64,000 nt of DNA from Pseudomonas sp. CFBP13508 (GTDB lineage: Bacteria; Pseudomonadota; Gammaproteobacteria; Pseudomonadales; Pseudomonadaceae): contig NZ_QFZZ01000006.1 in the NCBI RefSeq assembly GCF_005233515.1, forward strand, positions 124,001 through 188,000, given 5' to 3'. Position numbers and translations under genes: made by a program. The notes under the pieces were generated by a model. The model saw only the letters and a list, made by a program, of their open reading frames with translations, did no database searches and was not told the origin of the DNA. This document shows, piece by piece, positions 29,185 through 39,263 of this stretch (its first letter is position 1; every line of letters starts with the position of its first letter).

Positions 29185-29197
<13 letters not shown>
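28139..29197 (+). CDS. truD: tRNA pseudouridine(13) synthase TruD
   Basis: TruD makes pseudouridine at position 13 of tRNA(Glu). The 352-residue protein contains the catalytic-loop segment [16 protein letters not shown] (Asp in GLKD) and the TruD insertion-domain region with [16 protein letters not shown]. The ATGA overlap with ispF and a 13-base overlap with surE place it inside the conserved ispF-truD-surE-pcm-nlpD-rpoS cluster. Confidence 0.96.
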
Positions 29198-30608
<1,411 letters not shown>

Positions 30609-30768
30609 GCATTTGCAAACAGGCGCTGAATTCCTTTCAACGGCGCCGGTCTTACAGCGGCAGCCAGAGTTTAAACGCAGCGTACTTGCCCTTGGCAAAC
30701 GTGTGCGCACGGTGATTTCGCTTCATTAAAGGTAAAGCCGTTTCGGCCCGTTATACTTGCGACACCTC

Positions 30769-30785
30769 ATGCCGCAACGCGGCAT
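30769..30785 (+). other. Small hairpin before nlpD
   Basis: A 7-bp perfect stem, ATGCCGC (30769-30775) with GCGGCAT (30779-30785), has an AAC loop and is followed by TCAGAATTTTT. It may be a weak terminator for pcm or a structure in the nlpD leader. The rest of 30609-30820 shows no gene. Confidence 0.4.
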
Positions 30786-30820
30786 TCAGAATTTTTCAGC
30801 CACCACAAAGGGAGCGGCGG

Positions 30821-31690
30821 GTGAGTCTCACAGTCATTGCGCAGCGTATGGGTAACACGAGCTTTCAGCGCCTGGTGACTGGCCTTGTCTTGAGCACCTT
30901 GCTGGTCGGTTGCTCCAGCACCAAATCGAGCAGCGTGCGGGTTGTTGATCGCAACAATACGGTGGCGCAACGTCCTACCGTCACCACCGGACAGTATGTA
31001 GTCCGTCCCGGCGATACCTTGTTTTCGATCGCCTTTCGTTACGGCTGGGACTACAAAACCCTCGCCGCCCGGAACAACATTCCTACGCCGTATACGATCC
31101 ATCCGGGTCAGACAATTCGCTTCGACGGGCGCAGCGGTTCAACACCGACGGCGGTCGTCAGCAACTCCAGTTCTTCACCTTCTTCGTCGAGTAAAACCAC
31201 GGTAATCCGGCGCCAGGCGAATGGCACCACAACCACTACAACCACCGGTTCCAAAGGGGTTGTACCGTCCGTCGCGAGCAAACCTGCACCCGCTCCACTG
31301 CCTCCGGCAGGCCCGGCCCCGACCGGCTGGGGATGGCCATCTAATGGCGTTCTGATTGGAAAATTCTCTTCAAACGGTAGTTTGAATAAAGGAATTGATA
31401 TCGCCGGAGATTTGGGACAGCCTGTTTTAGCTGCGTCTGATGGGACGGTCGTATACGCCGGGAGTGGCTTAAGGGGCTACGGCGAATTGGTCATCATCAA
31501 ACACAGCGAAACCTACGTCAGTGCCTACGGACATAACCGCAGGCTGTTGGTTCGGGAGGGGCAGCAGGTCAAGGTCGGACAGACAATTGCCGAAATGGGG
31601 TCAACGGGTACAGACCGGGTGAAACTGCATTTTGAGATTCGCCGCCAAGGTAAACCTGTAGATCCGCTGCAGTTCCTGCCAAGACGTTGA
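30821..31690 (+). CDS. nlpD: Lipoprotein NlpD (LytM-domain amidase activator)
   Basis: NlpD is an outer-membrane lipoprotein that activates peptidoglycan amidases at division. It starts at GTG 30821 after AAAGGGA (30807-30813). The signal ends in the lipobox LLVGC. A LysM domain (VRPGDTLFSIAFRYGW…TIHPGQTIRF, about 54-100) is followed by a Ser/Thr/Pro-rich linker and a C-terminal M23/LytM domain (about 165-287). Two zinc-ligand positions look degenerate: NKGIDIAG lacks the usual His, and KLHFEIR lacks the first His of HxH. That matches NlpD-type activators rather than active peptidases. In relatives the main rpoS promoter lies inside this gene. Confidence 0.92.
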   Translation: MSLTVIAQRMGNTSFQRLVTGLVLSTLLVGCSSTKSSSVRVVDRNNTVAQRPTVTTGQYVVRPGDTLFSIAFRYGWDYKTLAARNNIPTPYTIHPGQTIRFDGRSGSTPTAVVSNSSSSPSSSSKTTVIRRQANGTTTTTTTGSKGVVPSVASKPAPAPLPPAGPAPTGWGWPSNGVLIGKFSSNGSLNKGIDIAGDLGQPVLAASDGTVVYAGSGLRGYGELVIIKHSETYVSAYGHNRRLLVREGQQVKVGQTIAEMGSTGTDRVKLHFEIRRQGKPVDPLQFLPRR

Positions 31691-31796
31691 TTTGAAGGCC
31701 AGCCTGTTCCGTCGCGTAGAGGGGACAGGCTCCAGCGTTGCCAAGGATAAAGGCGTCGCTTGAGCTTGGGGTCGAACTCACCAAAGGACTATAACA

Positions 31797-32804
31797 ATGG
31801 CTCTCAGTAAAGAAGTGCCGGAGTTTGACATCGACGATGAGGTTCTCCTTATGGAGACCGGCATCGATTCGGATTCGATGTTGAATGATGAAGGGGCTGC
31901 TCCACCTTCCGTTCGTTCCAAATCCAGACACTCCGCCACACTCAAACAACATAAATACATCGACTACACTCGGGCACTTGATGCCACGCAGCTGTATCTC
32001 AACGAAATCGGCTTTTCCCCTCTGCTCTCCCCGGAAGAAGAAGTTCATTTTGCGCGCTTGTCGCAAAGTGGCGACCCTGCCGGACGCAAGCGCATGATCG
32101 AAAGTAACCTGCGGCTGGTCGTCAAGATCGCCCGGCGTTACGTCAATCGGGGGCTGTCGCTGCTGGATCTGATCGAAGAGGGCAACCTCGGCCTGATCCG
32201 CGCGGTTGAAAAGTTCGATCCCGAGCGCGGCTTCCGCTTCTCGACCTACGCCACGTGGTGGATCCGTCAGACCATCGAACGCGCGATCATGAATCAGACC
32301 CGGACCATCCGGCTGCCGATTCATGTGGTCAAGGAGCTCAACGTGTACCTGCGGGCCGCACGGGAGCTGACGCAAAAACTCGACCACGAACCTTCACCCG
32401 AAGAAATCGCCAACCTGCTGGAGAAACCGGTGGGCGAGGTCAAGCGCATGCTCGGCCTCAACGAAAGGGTTTCTTCGGTCGACGTCTCGCTGGGTCCGGA
32501 TTCGGATAAAACCCTGCTGGACACCCTCACTGACGATCGTCCGACCGATCCGTGCGAACTGCTGCAGGATGACGACCTGTCGCAAAGCATCGATCAATGG
32601 CTGTCGGAGCTGACCGACAAGCAGCGCGAGGTGGTGATCCGCCGCTTCGGCCTGCGCGGTCATGAGAGCAGTACTCTGGAGGACGTAGGCCTGGAGATCG
32701 GTCTGACCCGCGAGCGGGTACGACAGATCCAGGTGGAGGGCCTCAAGCGCCTTCGCGAGATCCTGGAGAAGAATGGCCTGTCGAGCGAGTCGCTGTTCCA
32801 ATAA
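31797..32804 (+). CDS. rpoS: RNA polymerase sigma factor RpoS
   Basis: RpoS is the stationary-phase and general stress sigma factor. The 335-residue protein has region 1.2 ([17 protein letters not shown]), region 2 ([20 protein letters not shown] and [17 protein letters not shown], -10 recognition), region 3 and region 4 ([20 protein letters not shown], -35 recognition). In pseudomonads it interacts with the Gac/Rsm cascade whose small RNA RsmZ lies just downstream. A strong terminator follows 21 bases after the stop. Confidence 0.98.
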   Translation: MALSKEVPEFDIDDEVLLMETGIDSDSMLNDEGAAPPSVRSKSRHSATLKQHKYIDYTRALDATQLYLNEIGFSPLLSPEEEVHFARLSQSGDPAGRKRMIESNLRLVVKIARRYVNRGLSLLDLIEEGNLGLIRAVEKFDPERGFRFSTYATWWIRQTIERAIMNQTRTIRLPIHVVKELNVYLRAARELTQKLDHEPSPEEIANLLEKPVGEVKRMLGLNERVSSVDVSLGPDSDKTLLDTLTDDRPTDPCELLQDDDLSQSIDQWLSELTDKQREVVIRRFGLRGHESSTLEDVGLEIGLTRERVRQIQVEGLKRLREILEKNGLSSESLFQ

Positions 32805-32825
32805 GCGCCTGATCGACCGCCCGCA

Positions 32826-32860
32826 AAAAGCCCCGGCTGATTCAATCAGTCGGGGCTTTT
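32826..32860 (+). terminator. Intrinsic terminator of rpoS
   Basis: AAAAGCCCCGGCTGA (32826-32840) pairs with TCAGTCGGGGCTTTT (32846-32860) with one G-U pair, a 5-base loop and then TTATTT. Its A-rich left flank could also allow function in reverse. Confidence 0.9.
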
Positions 32861-32945
32861 TATTTATGCCTGTCTCGTGCATCGGGTCTGTCAGCGCGAG
32901 ACACCTGACAAGCGGTAGGCAATTTCTGTGTTTGTAGTCTCGCGC

Positions 32946-32963
32946 TGTAAGCCTTTGCTTACT
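32946..32963 (+). promoter_or_regulatory. GacA upstream activating sequence (UAS) of rsmZ
   Basis: TGTAAGCCTTTGCTTACT matches the TGTAAG-N6-CTTACA palindrome known as the GacA response-regulator site upstream of rsmX/Y/Z. It ends 173 bases before the inferred rsmZ start, a spacing like that known for rsmZ. The intervening 32964-33100 is AT-rich, as expected for the DNA-bending linker in these promoters, and contains no convincing gene. Confidence 0.85.
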
Positions 32964-33100
32964 GTGTCGTAAGTGTTCGCTATTTTTATACTTCGGCAGA
33001 AGGCGATTGCGCTCAATGGTGAACGTTAACTCGATGATTTATATGAACATTTTTCAATTGTTATGTCTTTATGTCAGCGTAGACCTGCGCCTGAGCCTGA

Positions 33101-33128
33101 TTGCTCCGCTGCGGAAACTCTCTAATAT
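33101..33128 (+). promoter_or_regulatory. Predicted sigma-70 promoter of rsmZ
   Basis: TTGCTC at 33101-33106 and TAATAT at 33123-33128 are 16 bases apart. The inferred 5' end of RsmZ (33137) is 8 bases after the -10. The weak -35 fits a promoter needing GacA activation. Confidence 0.65.
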
Positions 33129-33136
33129 CAAGCCTG

Positions 33137-33264
33137 TGTCGACGGACAGACACGCCCATCACGGAAGAGGGGAACGGACATCGCAGGAGGCGATTCATCA
33201 GGACGATGAAAAGGAATACAGGGAATAGGGAAAAAATGTGGGCGGGTCATACCGCCCCTTTTTT
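33137..33264 (+). ncRNA. rsmZ: RsmZ small RNA (RsmA/RsmE-sequestering)
   Basis: RsmZ titrates the translational repressors RsmA/RsmE and so relieves repression of secondary metabolism and biofilm genes under GacS/GacA control. The 128-base segment has nine GGA motifs, several in hairpin loops: TGTC-GACGGACA-GACA at the 5' end and ATCGC-AGGAG-GCGAT near 33179-33193. It ends in a terminator, GGGCGG (33240-33245) with CCGCCC (33252-33257), followed by a T-run. Its location between rpoS and fdxA is the known rsmZ locus. The 5' end is inferred from the promoter and by resemblance to known RsmZ. Confidence 0.9.
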
Positions 33265-33293
33265 CGTCTGCAGAAAAGTAAAACCTGCAAAAG

Positions 33294-33317
33294 CAAAAAG
33301 GCCCGCAAGGGGCCTTT
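33294..33317 (-). terminator. Intrinsic terminator of fdxA
   Basis: Read on the minus strand, AAAGGCCC pairs with GGGCCTTT (33310-33317 with 33297-33304 on plus) around a 5-base loop, followed by a T-run (the A-run at about 33295-33299). It lies 20 bases after the fdxA stop and faces the RsmZ terminator. Confidence 0.75.
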
Positions 33318-33336
33318 CAGTCGAGCGCGGGGTAGA

Positions 33337-33660
33337 TCAGCGTTCGAGTTGTTCGATTTTGTTCGGCTTGCCATCCCAATCAGCAGAATCCGGAAGCGGA
33401 TCCTTGCGCTCGGTGATGTTCGGCCAGATATCCGCCAGCTCGGCATTGAGCTCGATGAAGTTTTCCATGCCGCTTGGGATCTCGTCTTCCGAGAAGATCG
33501 CCACAGCCGGGCATTCTGGTTCACACAGCGCGCAGTCGATGCACTCGTCCGGGTGAATCACCAGGAAGTTCGGGCCTTCGTAAAAGCAGTCCACCGGACA
33601 GACTTCTACGCAGTCGGTGTACTTGCACTTGATGCAGTTGTCGGTGACGACGAAGGTCAT
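33337..33660 (-). CDS. fdxA: Seven-iron ferredoxin FdxA
   Basis: FdxA is a small cytoplasmic electron carrier with one [3Fe-4S] and one [4Fe-4S] cluster. The ATG at 33660 gives [17 protein letters not shown], the standard start. A GTG further upstream gives an unconserved basic leader. Cysteines lie in [17 protein letters not shown] and [12 protein letters not shown]. The 107-residue length equals that of the proteobacterial family. It is downstream of mutS on the same strand, an order conserved in pseudomonads. Confidence 0.96.
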   Translation of the reverse strand: MTFVVTDNCIKCKYTDCVEVCPVDCFYEGPNFLVIHPDECIDCALCEPECPAVAIFSEDEIPSGMENFIELNAELADIWPNITERKDPLPDSADWDGKPNKIEQLER

Positions 33661-33716
33661 TTCTAATTTTCTCCTCAGGCGGCGGCAGCGTTGCCCCTTC
33701 ACGGTTGGGGTCGCCA

Positions 33717-33769
33717 GGTTCGGGAGCGATACCTGCTGACCAGGCTATGAGCCAGCAGCATCCCGAACC
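33717..33769. other. Two-part hairpin between mutS and fdxA
   Basis: GGTTCGGGA (33717-33725) pairs perfectly with TCCCGAACC (33761-33769), and an inner stem CTGCTG (33733-33738)/CAGCAG (33753-33758) lies inside. There is no U-run on either strand, so this is a leader structure or weak terminator between mutS and fdxA. Confidence 0.45.
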
Positions 33770-33823
33770 GCGCGAGATTCTAACAGCTTGAAGCGATTTG
33801 CGTTATATCCGCTTCTTCAGTGC

Positions 33824-36406
33824 TTATATCCGGTTCTTCAGTGCATAGAGCATTTCCAGCGCACGGCGTGGCGTCATGTCGTCCAGATCCACTTTCGCCA
33901 ATTCGTCCAGCACCGGATGCGGCAGCGAGGCGAACATGTCGCTTTGCTGTGGCGTCGACGGCTTGCCCTTTGCAGCCGGTTTCGGCGCTTCGTGGGGCAG
34001 GGCGGTGTCTTCAAGACGGCTCAAATGCTCCCGTGCTCGCAGGATCACTTCGCTCGGCACACCCGCCAGTTGTGCCACCGCCAAGCCATAGCTCTGGCTG
34101 GCAGGCCCAGGTAGGACGTGGTGCAGGAACACGATCCGTTCGTTGTGCTCGGTAGCGTTAAGGTGCACGTTAGCTACAAGGGGTTCGGCTTCCGGCAGCA
34201 CCGTCAGTTCAAAATAGTGGGTGGCGAACAGGGTGTAGGCGCGCAGATGAGCCAAGCGCTCGGCCGCCGCCCACGCCAGCGACAGACCGTCGAAGGTGCT
34301 GGTACCGCGCCCGACTTCGTCCATCAGCACCAGGCTGCGCTCGGTGGCGTTGTGCAGGATGTTGGCGGTTTCGCTCATCTCGACCATGAAGGTCGAGCGA
34401 CCACCGGCGAGGTCATCGCTGGAACCGATGCGGGTGAAAATCCGGTCCACCAGCGACAGCTCGCAACTGGCGGCCGGCACGAAACTGCCGATATGCGCCA
34501 GCAGCACGATCAAAGCGGTTTGCCGCATGTAAGTGGATTTACCACCCATGTTCGGGCCAGTGATGACCAGCATGCGCGTGTTGTCGTCCAGGCTCAGGTC
34601 GTTGGCCACGAACGGCGTGGTCAGCACTTGCTCGACTACCGGGTGACGACCCTGAGTGATGCGCATGCACGGCTCGCTGACGAACCGCGGGCAGTTAAGG
34701 TCAAGGTTCAGCGCGCGCTCGGCAAGGTTGCTCAGCACATCCAGCTCGGCCAAAGCGCCGGCGGTGTCCTGCAACGGCGGCAACTGGCTGATCAAGTCTT
34801 CGAGCAGCGCTTCATAAAGCATCTTTTCCCGAGCCAGCGCGCGACTCTTGGCCGACAGCGCCTTGTCTTCGAATTCTTTCAGCTCGGGCGTGATGAAACG
34901 CTCGGCACCTTTGAGCGTCTGCCGGCGGATGTAGTCAGCGGGCGCCGATTCAGCCTGCTTGCTCGGCAGCTCGATGAAGTAGCCGTGGATACGGTTGTAG
35001 CCGACTTTCAGATTGGCCAGACCGGTGCGAGCCTTCTCCCGGGCTTCCAGATCGATGAGGAACTGACCGGCGTTTTCGCTCAGCGATTGCAGTTCGTCGA
35101 GCTCACTGTCGTAACCGGTTTTCAGCACACCGCCGTCACGGATCACCGCAGGCGGATTGTCGATAATGGCTTTGGCCAGCAGCGCCGCCAGTTCCGGGTA
35201 AGTGCTGGCGGTGGCCGCCAGATGTTGCAAATGCGGCGCTTCCAGATCAGTCATCGCCACTTGCAGTTCGGGCAGCGCGCCGAGTGCATCGCGCAGACGC
35301 GCAAGGTCACGCGGCCGCGCATTGCGCAGGCCGATCCGCGCCAGGATTCGCTCGATGTCGCCGATTTCCTTAAGCTGCGGTTGCAGCTTTTCGAAGCGGT
35401 AACCGTCGAGCAGGCAACGGATCGACGTCTGGCGGGCGAGCAGTACCGTCAGATCGCGCAGCGGCCGATTCAGCCAGCGAGTCAGCAAGCGACTGCCCAT
35501 GGCGGTCTGGCAACGATCGACCACCGATTGCAGAGTGTTGTCGCGACCACCGGCCAGATTGGTGTCGAGTTCCAGATTGCGCCGGCTGGCGCCGTCGAGC
35601 ACCACGGTGTCATCGAGACGTTCGTGACGCAGGCTGCGCAAGTGGGGCAGGGCGGTGCGCTGGGTTTCCTTGGCGTAGGCCAGCAGGCAGCCGGCAGCGC
35701 CGATGGCCAGAGTCAGGTTTTCGCAGCCGAAGCCTTTCAGGTCTTGGGTGGAAAACTGCTGGCAGAGACTTTTCAGCGCCGAATCACGCTCGAAATCCCA
35801 CGGCGCGCGACGGCGTACGCCACGGCGTTTTTCCGCCGGCAGGTCTTTTGGCCAGTCATCCGGAATCAGCAATTCCACCGGGTTGACCCGCTCCAGTTCC
35901 GCCAGCAGGTTTTCCCAGCCTTTGATCTCGAGCACGGTGAAGTTGCCGCTGGTGATGTCCAGCACCGCCAGACCGAACAGGCGCTCATCGCCCAATACAG
36001 CTGCAATCAGGTTATCGCGGCGTTCATCCAGCAGCGCCTCGTCGCTGACTGTCCCCGGCGTGATGATCCGTACGACCTGGCGCTCCACCGGGCCTTTGCT
36101 GGTGGCCGGGTCGCCGACCTGCTCGCAAATCACCACCGACTCGCCGAGCTTGACCAGTTTCGCCAGGTAACCTTCCGCCGCGTGGTAAGGAATCCCACAC
36201 ATCGGAATCGCCTGACCCGCCGACTGCCCGCGCGCGGTCAGGGTGATGTCCAGCAACTTGGCGGCTTTCTTCGCATCTTCGTAGAAGATCTCGTAGAAAT
36301 CGCCCATGCGATAGAACATCAGCTGGTCCGGGTGCTGATTCTTCAGGCGCCAGTATTGCTGCATCATCGGAGTGTGGCTGGATAGATCGGAAATTGGCTT
36401 ATTCAT
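33824..36406 (-). CDS. mutS: DNA mismatch repair protein MutS
   Basis: MutS recognises mismatches and small loops and recruits MutL. The start at 36406 gives a protein of 860 residues with the conserved early segment [17 protein letters not shown]. The mismatch-contacting [12 protein letters not shown] (Phe-x-Glu) is at about 33-45. The Walker A is [15 protein letters not shown], and [16 protein letters not shown] contains the Walker B and signature. The frame stays open for 45 codons upstream, but that part is not MutS-like. No Shine-Dalgarno precedes the ATG. Phage DNA begins close to its 5' side, so its native promoter may be altered. Confidence 0.97.
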   Translation of the reverse strand: MNKPISDLSSHTPMMQQYWRLKNQHPDQLMFYRMGDFYEIFYEDAKKAAKLLDITLTARGQSAGQAIPMCGIPYHAAEGYLAKLVKLGESVVICEQVGDPATSKGPVERQVVRIITPGTVSDEALLDERRDNLIAAVLGDERLFGLAVLDITSGNFTVLEIKGWENLLAELERVNPVELLIPDDWPKDLPAEKRRGVRRRAPWDFERDSALKSLCQQFSTQDLKGFGCENLTLAIGAAGCLLAYAKETQRTALPHLRSLRHERLDDTVVLDGASRRNLELDTNLAGGRDNTLQSVVDRCQTAMGSRLLTRWLNRPLRDLTVLLARQTSIRCLLDGYRFEKLQPQLKEIGDIERILARIGLRNARPRDLARLRDALGALPELQVAMTDLEAPHLQHLAATASTYPELAALLAKAIIDNPPAVIRDGGVLKTGYDSELDELQSLSENAGQFLIDLEAREKARTGLANLKVGYNRIHGYFIELPSKQAESAPADYIRRQTLKGAERFITPELKEFEDKALSAKSRALAREKMLYEALLEDLISQLPPLQDTAGALAELDVLSNLAERALNLDLNCPRFVSEPCMRITQGRHPVVEQVLTTPFVANDLSLDDNTRMLVITGPNMGGKSTYMRQTALIVLLAHIGSFVPAASCELSLVDRIFTRIGSSDDLAGGRSTFMVEMSETANILHNATERSLVLMDEVGRGTSTFDGLSLAWAAAERLAHLRAYTLFATHYFELTVLPEAEPLVANVHLNATEHNERIVFLHHVLPGPASQSYGLAVAQLAGVPSEVILRAREHLSRLEDTALPHEAPKPAAKGKPSTPQQSDMFASLPHPVLDELAKVDLDDMTPRRALEMLYALKNRI

Positions 36407-36606
36407 CAGTAGGTTAGGAGGGTACGCTGAAAAAAATGGGGCAAATTTGGGGCATTTGACGGCACGTGGATTACAAAGACCCAAATCGTAAGATTCTGTA
36501 TTTAAGGGTATCACGTCGTGATGCCCTGCCCTCAACGCCAAGTACAGTGGTGAGGATCAGCTCGGCATGGTATTAATGTGCCATTGTTCATATGGAGGGG
36601 TTAGGC

Positions 36607-37812
36607 ATGAAGGATGTGTTCTCTAGTCATTTCGCTGATGACGCTGAACGACGCGCAAAATTATGGCAAAACTGCTTTTTTGTTTTTGATACAAACGTCC
36701 TAACCTCAGTATATAAACGATCTGATGAAGCGCGAGATGCGCTCTATAAAGTGATTGCTTCCCTCGGTGACCGTTTATGGATTCCATATCAAGTAATCTA
36801 TGAGTTGCTCGATAACCGCGCTTCAATTGCTCATGCACAAGCCGGATTATACACAGCAGCCGTAGGTAGCCTGACTTCGGTACTTGATAATTTCGATAGC
36901 GCAACGAAACATCCTTTTTTGCCTGAGAGTCTGCATAAGGAATTTGTTGAGGTTTCTAATAAAGTCATTGCTGAGCTTGAGGCTAAGCGTGACTTTCACG
37001 AATCTCGACTGACCGCGGATGATGTGAAGTCTTCGCTTTCTGAAATGTTGATGGGCAAGGTAGGGGCTCGGTATTCCGAAGAGCAATTGAGAGCTGTTGT
37101 AAAAGATGGAGAGGTTCGGTATGCGAATAGAATTCCTCCTGGCTTCGAAGATGTTGGAAAACACAAAGGCTCTACCGTTTTTAGTGATGTATGCAAACGT
37201 TATGGTGACTTGATTATTTGGAAGCAAGTTATTGAAAAAGCTAAAGCGGTTAACAAGCCCGTCATACTGGTGACGGGAGAGCAGAAAGACGACTGGTGGG
37301 ATAGGCAAGGAGGCAAGACGATTGGACCATTGCCGCGCTTAATCGAAGAATTCTCAGAGGAGACTGGACAGGATTTTTTTCTGTATAGCCACCACCAATT
37401 CCTCGATTTCGCTAATACTTACTTGGAACAAACCACATCCCCAGAGGTTATTGATGAAGTGAGAGAGGCTGCCTTGGATGACGCCGCCGAGTGGAAGATT
37501 ACGTTCGATAATTCCTCAAAACACACCTGGGCTCATGCCATAGGTGAAGAGCTAGATTTTGATGAGATTAATACTGACGCGATCACTAATCCTTATAATA
37601 ATCCTGTTCCTAGTGATGTTGCTCTCGCCTATGCGCAGTTAATAGCAACTCAGCGAGCGTATAATAATTCGATTTCTGCTAGGTCTCCTAGTGATCCACG
37701 AGAAGTCCGCAGAAGAAAGCGTGAGGCGGAAAGACTGGTTGCTGAAATATACGAAGAGCAAAAGCGCTTGTTCGCCTCTAAAATGGGGAAGAAGGACGGT
37801 GGTGGTGACTAA
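36607..37812 (+). CDS. PIN-like (PIN_8-type) putative ribonuclease, prophage-end cargo
   Basis: PIN-fold proteins are metal-dependent nucleases, usually RNases. The 401-residue protein shows FFVFDTNVLTSVYKRS with the first acid (Asp28), VIYELLDN (Glu66), RYGDLIIWKQVIEKAK (Asp201) and ILVTGEQKDDWWDRQGG (Asp228/229), the spacing of the PIN-like family seen in defence-associated proteins. A charged helical C-terminus follows. GGAGGGG at 36594-36600 sets the ATG at 36607; an ATG at 36592 overlaps that site and is less likely. The gene is visibly AT-rich against mutS. It is convergent with the integrase and overlaps it by 4 bases. No antitoxin partner is visible. Role inferred: phage-borne defence or toxin. 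Confidence 0.8.
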   Translation: MKDVFSSHFADDAERRAKLWQNCFFVFDTNVLTSVYKRSDEARDALYKVIASLGDRLWIPYQVIYELLDNRASIAHAQAGLYTAAVGSLTSVLDNFDSATKHPFLPESLHKEFVEVSNKVIAELEAKRDFHESRLTADDVKSSLSEMLMGKVGARYSEEQLRAVVKDGEVRYANRIPPGFEDVGKHKGSTVFSDVCKRYGDLIIWKQVIEKAKAVNKPVILVTGEQKDDWWDRQGGKTIGPLPRLIEEFSEETGQDFFLYSHHQFLDFANTYLEQTTSPEVIDEVREAALDDAAEWKITFDNSSKHTWAHAIGEELDFDEINTDAITNPYNNPVPSDVALAYAQLIATQRAYNNSISARSPSDPREVRRRKREAERLVAEIYEEQKRLFASKMGKKDGGGD

Positions 37813-39062
37813 ATTAAGGGTTTTGCTAATTTTTTAATATTGTGCCAGATAAGTTCAAGTTCTTGGGGGGATTCATCGTCCATCCATTTCGCGTAGACTT
37901 CCACGAGCATAGTGAAGTCTTTGTGACCCATCTGTTTCGCAATGAACGCCAGATTTCCGCGTGCAGTCAGGCACCAGCATGCATATGTATGTCTGGTCTG
38001 ATAGGGCCGACGCGGGCGTATCTCAGAGCGTTTTTGTACGGCGGCCCATTTGGTATTCCATGATGTCGGGACGTACCAGTGATTGATGATTTTCTTTCGA
38101 GCCTGCGTGGTCGGAGACAGCAATGGCGTTACCGTTTCCTGCCTGCTCTCATGCCGATTCATATAAATCTCGATAGTCCTCGGTTCATGGTTTTCGACGA
38201 GACCGATAAGGCTTTTGCAAGCATCGAGGGCTGGTGGCATCAAAAATACGGTGCGGGGCTTACCAGTTTTGGGGACTTTGAAGGTGCCGTCTGCAGTGAT
38301 CGCTCTGGTTATGTGTAGCTGCCCGGACGCCAGGTCAATATCCTCCACCGCCAGCCCGCATAATTCTCCGGGTCTAAGTCCTGTGTAAACGGCGAGTGTG
38401 ATCGCAGCCGAATCCTGAACGTGTAAACAGCCCTTATTTATCAACTGGTCGAACTCTGCCTTCGTCAGGGGATCTGGCTCACGTCCGATCATTGCGAAGC
38501 GGACGCAAGCCGCCGCCAACCCCTCACGGCAATATCTGTTGTCTTCACACCACGCTAAGAAGCCGGCGAAAGTCGCCAGGTAATGGTTCGCCGTCGACGG
38601 CGCCCTGGTGGCGATGAGCTGAGTCCTCAATCGCTGGATATCTTCGGGTAATAGGACGCCCGCCAAGCGTTCCGAGCCGAGCAGATCGGCGCAGATATCC
38701 AATGCGTAGCCGTATTTTTCTTCGGTCATCGGAGTTATGTCGACGGCCTTCAGCGGCTTGTAACGTTCCATCAACGCCCCGATCCGCTCGTCTTTTACCG
38801 TGGTGTAGTTGGTCGCATTCTTTGAGTTCGGGAAGTGGCGGCCGTATTCAAAATGTCCCGTCTTGATCTCGTGAAGAATTGCCGCCCTGAGTAGGGCGGC
38901 ATGCTTGATGTTGGCTTTGGTCACGGGCAGGCCAAGGGTTTCGCGGCAGCGAATTCGCCGCCACATGAATACGACGCGAATGCTTCCGCCGTGTATTTCA
39001 ATCCCTTTGTGTTTAGCCAGCTCCGCTTCTAGGCCGCTTGCTGAGGTGCGCTCTCGGCCCAC
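37809..39062 (-). CDS. int: Tyrosine-type phage integrase
   Basis: Site-specific recombinase of 417 residues for integration and excision. The N-terminal arm-binding domain (IEIHGGSIRVVFMWRRIRCR, DUF3596-like) and a SAM-like core-binding domain (about 90-190) precede the catalytic domain. That domain has Arg230 (YTGLRPGE), Arg357 in PYQTRHTYACW, His380 (MGHKD) and nucleophile Tyr390 (EVYAKW). The first box-II position is Tyr rather than His, as in related phage integrases. GTG start at 39062. It overlaps the excisionase-like gene upstream by 34 bases and ends against the PIN gene. Confidence 0.94.
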   Translation of the reverse strand: MGRERTSASGLEAELAKHKGIEIHGGSIRVVFMWRRIRCRETLGLPVTKANIKHAALLRAAILHEIKTGHFEYGRHFPNSKNATNYTTVKDERIGALMERYKPLKAVDITPMTEEKYGYALDICADLLGSERLAGVLLPEDIQRLRTQLIATRAPSTANHYLATFAGFLAWCEDNRYCREGLAAACVRFAMIGREPDPLTKAEFDQLINKGCLHVQDSAAITLAVYTGLRPGELCGLAVEDIDLASGQLHITRAITADGTFKVPKTGKPRTVFLMPPALDACKSLIGLVENHEPRTIEIYMNRHESRQETVTPLLSPTTQARKKIINHWYVPTSWNTKWAAVQKRSEIRPRRPYQTRHTYACWCLTARGNLAFIAKQMGHKDFTMLVEVYAKWMDDESPQELELIWHNIKKLAKPLI

Positions 39063-39226
39063 TTGTCATACTCCGTCATGTTGATTGCGATGCGGCCGTC
39101 CGGTGTCTTGCGCCAGACCCTGCCTTGAGCCCACGTACCGTTTTTAACTTTGTGGCGAATTGCGTCTTCGCTATATCCGGTGAGTTCGGAGGCTCGGTTG
39201 ATCATTACCCAGCGAGGAAGGCTCAT
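39029..39226 (-). CDS. xis: Excisionase-like DNA-binding protein
   Basis: A 65-residue protein with an N-terminal helix-turn-helix-like stretch (MINRASELTGYSEDAIRHKVKNG-type) followed by WRKTPDGRIAINMTEYDKWAE, the arrangement of small phage excisionases that read 'entry, conditions, tryptophan at the wing'. A perfect AGGAGG precedes the ATG at 39226. It directly precedes and overlaps the integrase gene, the usual xis-int order. The frame continues open upstream, but that region is not protein-like. Recombination directionality is inferred from position and shape. Confidence 0.8.
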   Translation of the reverse strand: MSLPRWVMINRASELTGYSEDAIRHKVKNGTWAQGRVWRKTPDGRIAINMTEYDKWAESAPQQAA

Positions 39227-39263
39227 GATTGTGCCTCCTGCAGCATCAAACGCAGGACGAATG

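Noticed and set aside
33007-33228. Short frame across the rsmZ promoter and gene
   Set aside because: It covers the AT-rich linker and the RsmZ RNA; there is no protein-like character.
34118-36385. 755-codon plus-strand open frame opposite mutS
   Set aside because: An antisense shadow of mutS with Gln/Arg/His-rich composition and no family resemblance.
36407-36541. In-frame 45-codon extension of mutS
   Set aside because: The peptide is not MutS-like and reaches into the phage junction. The conserved N-terminus starts at 36406.
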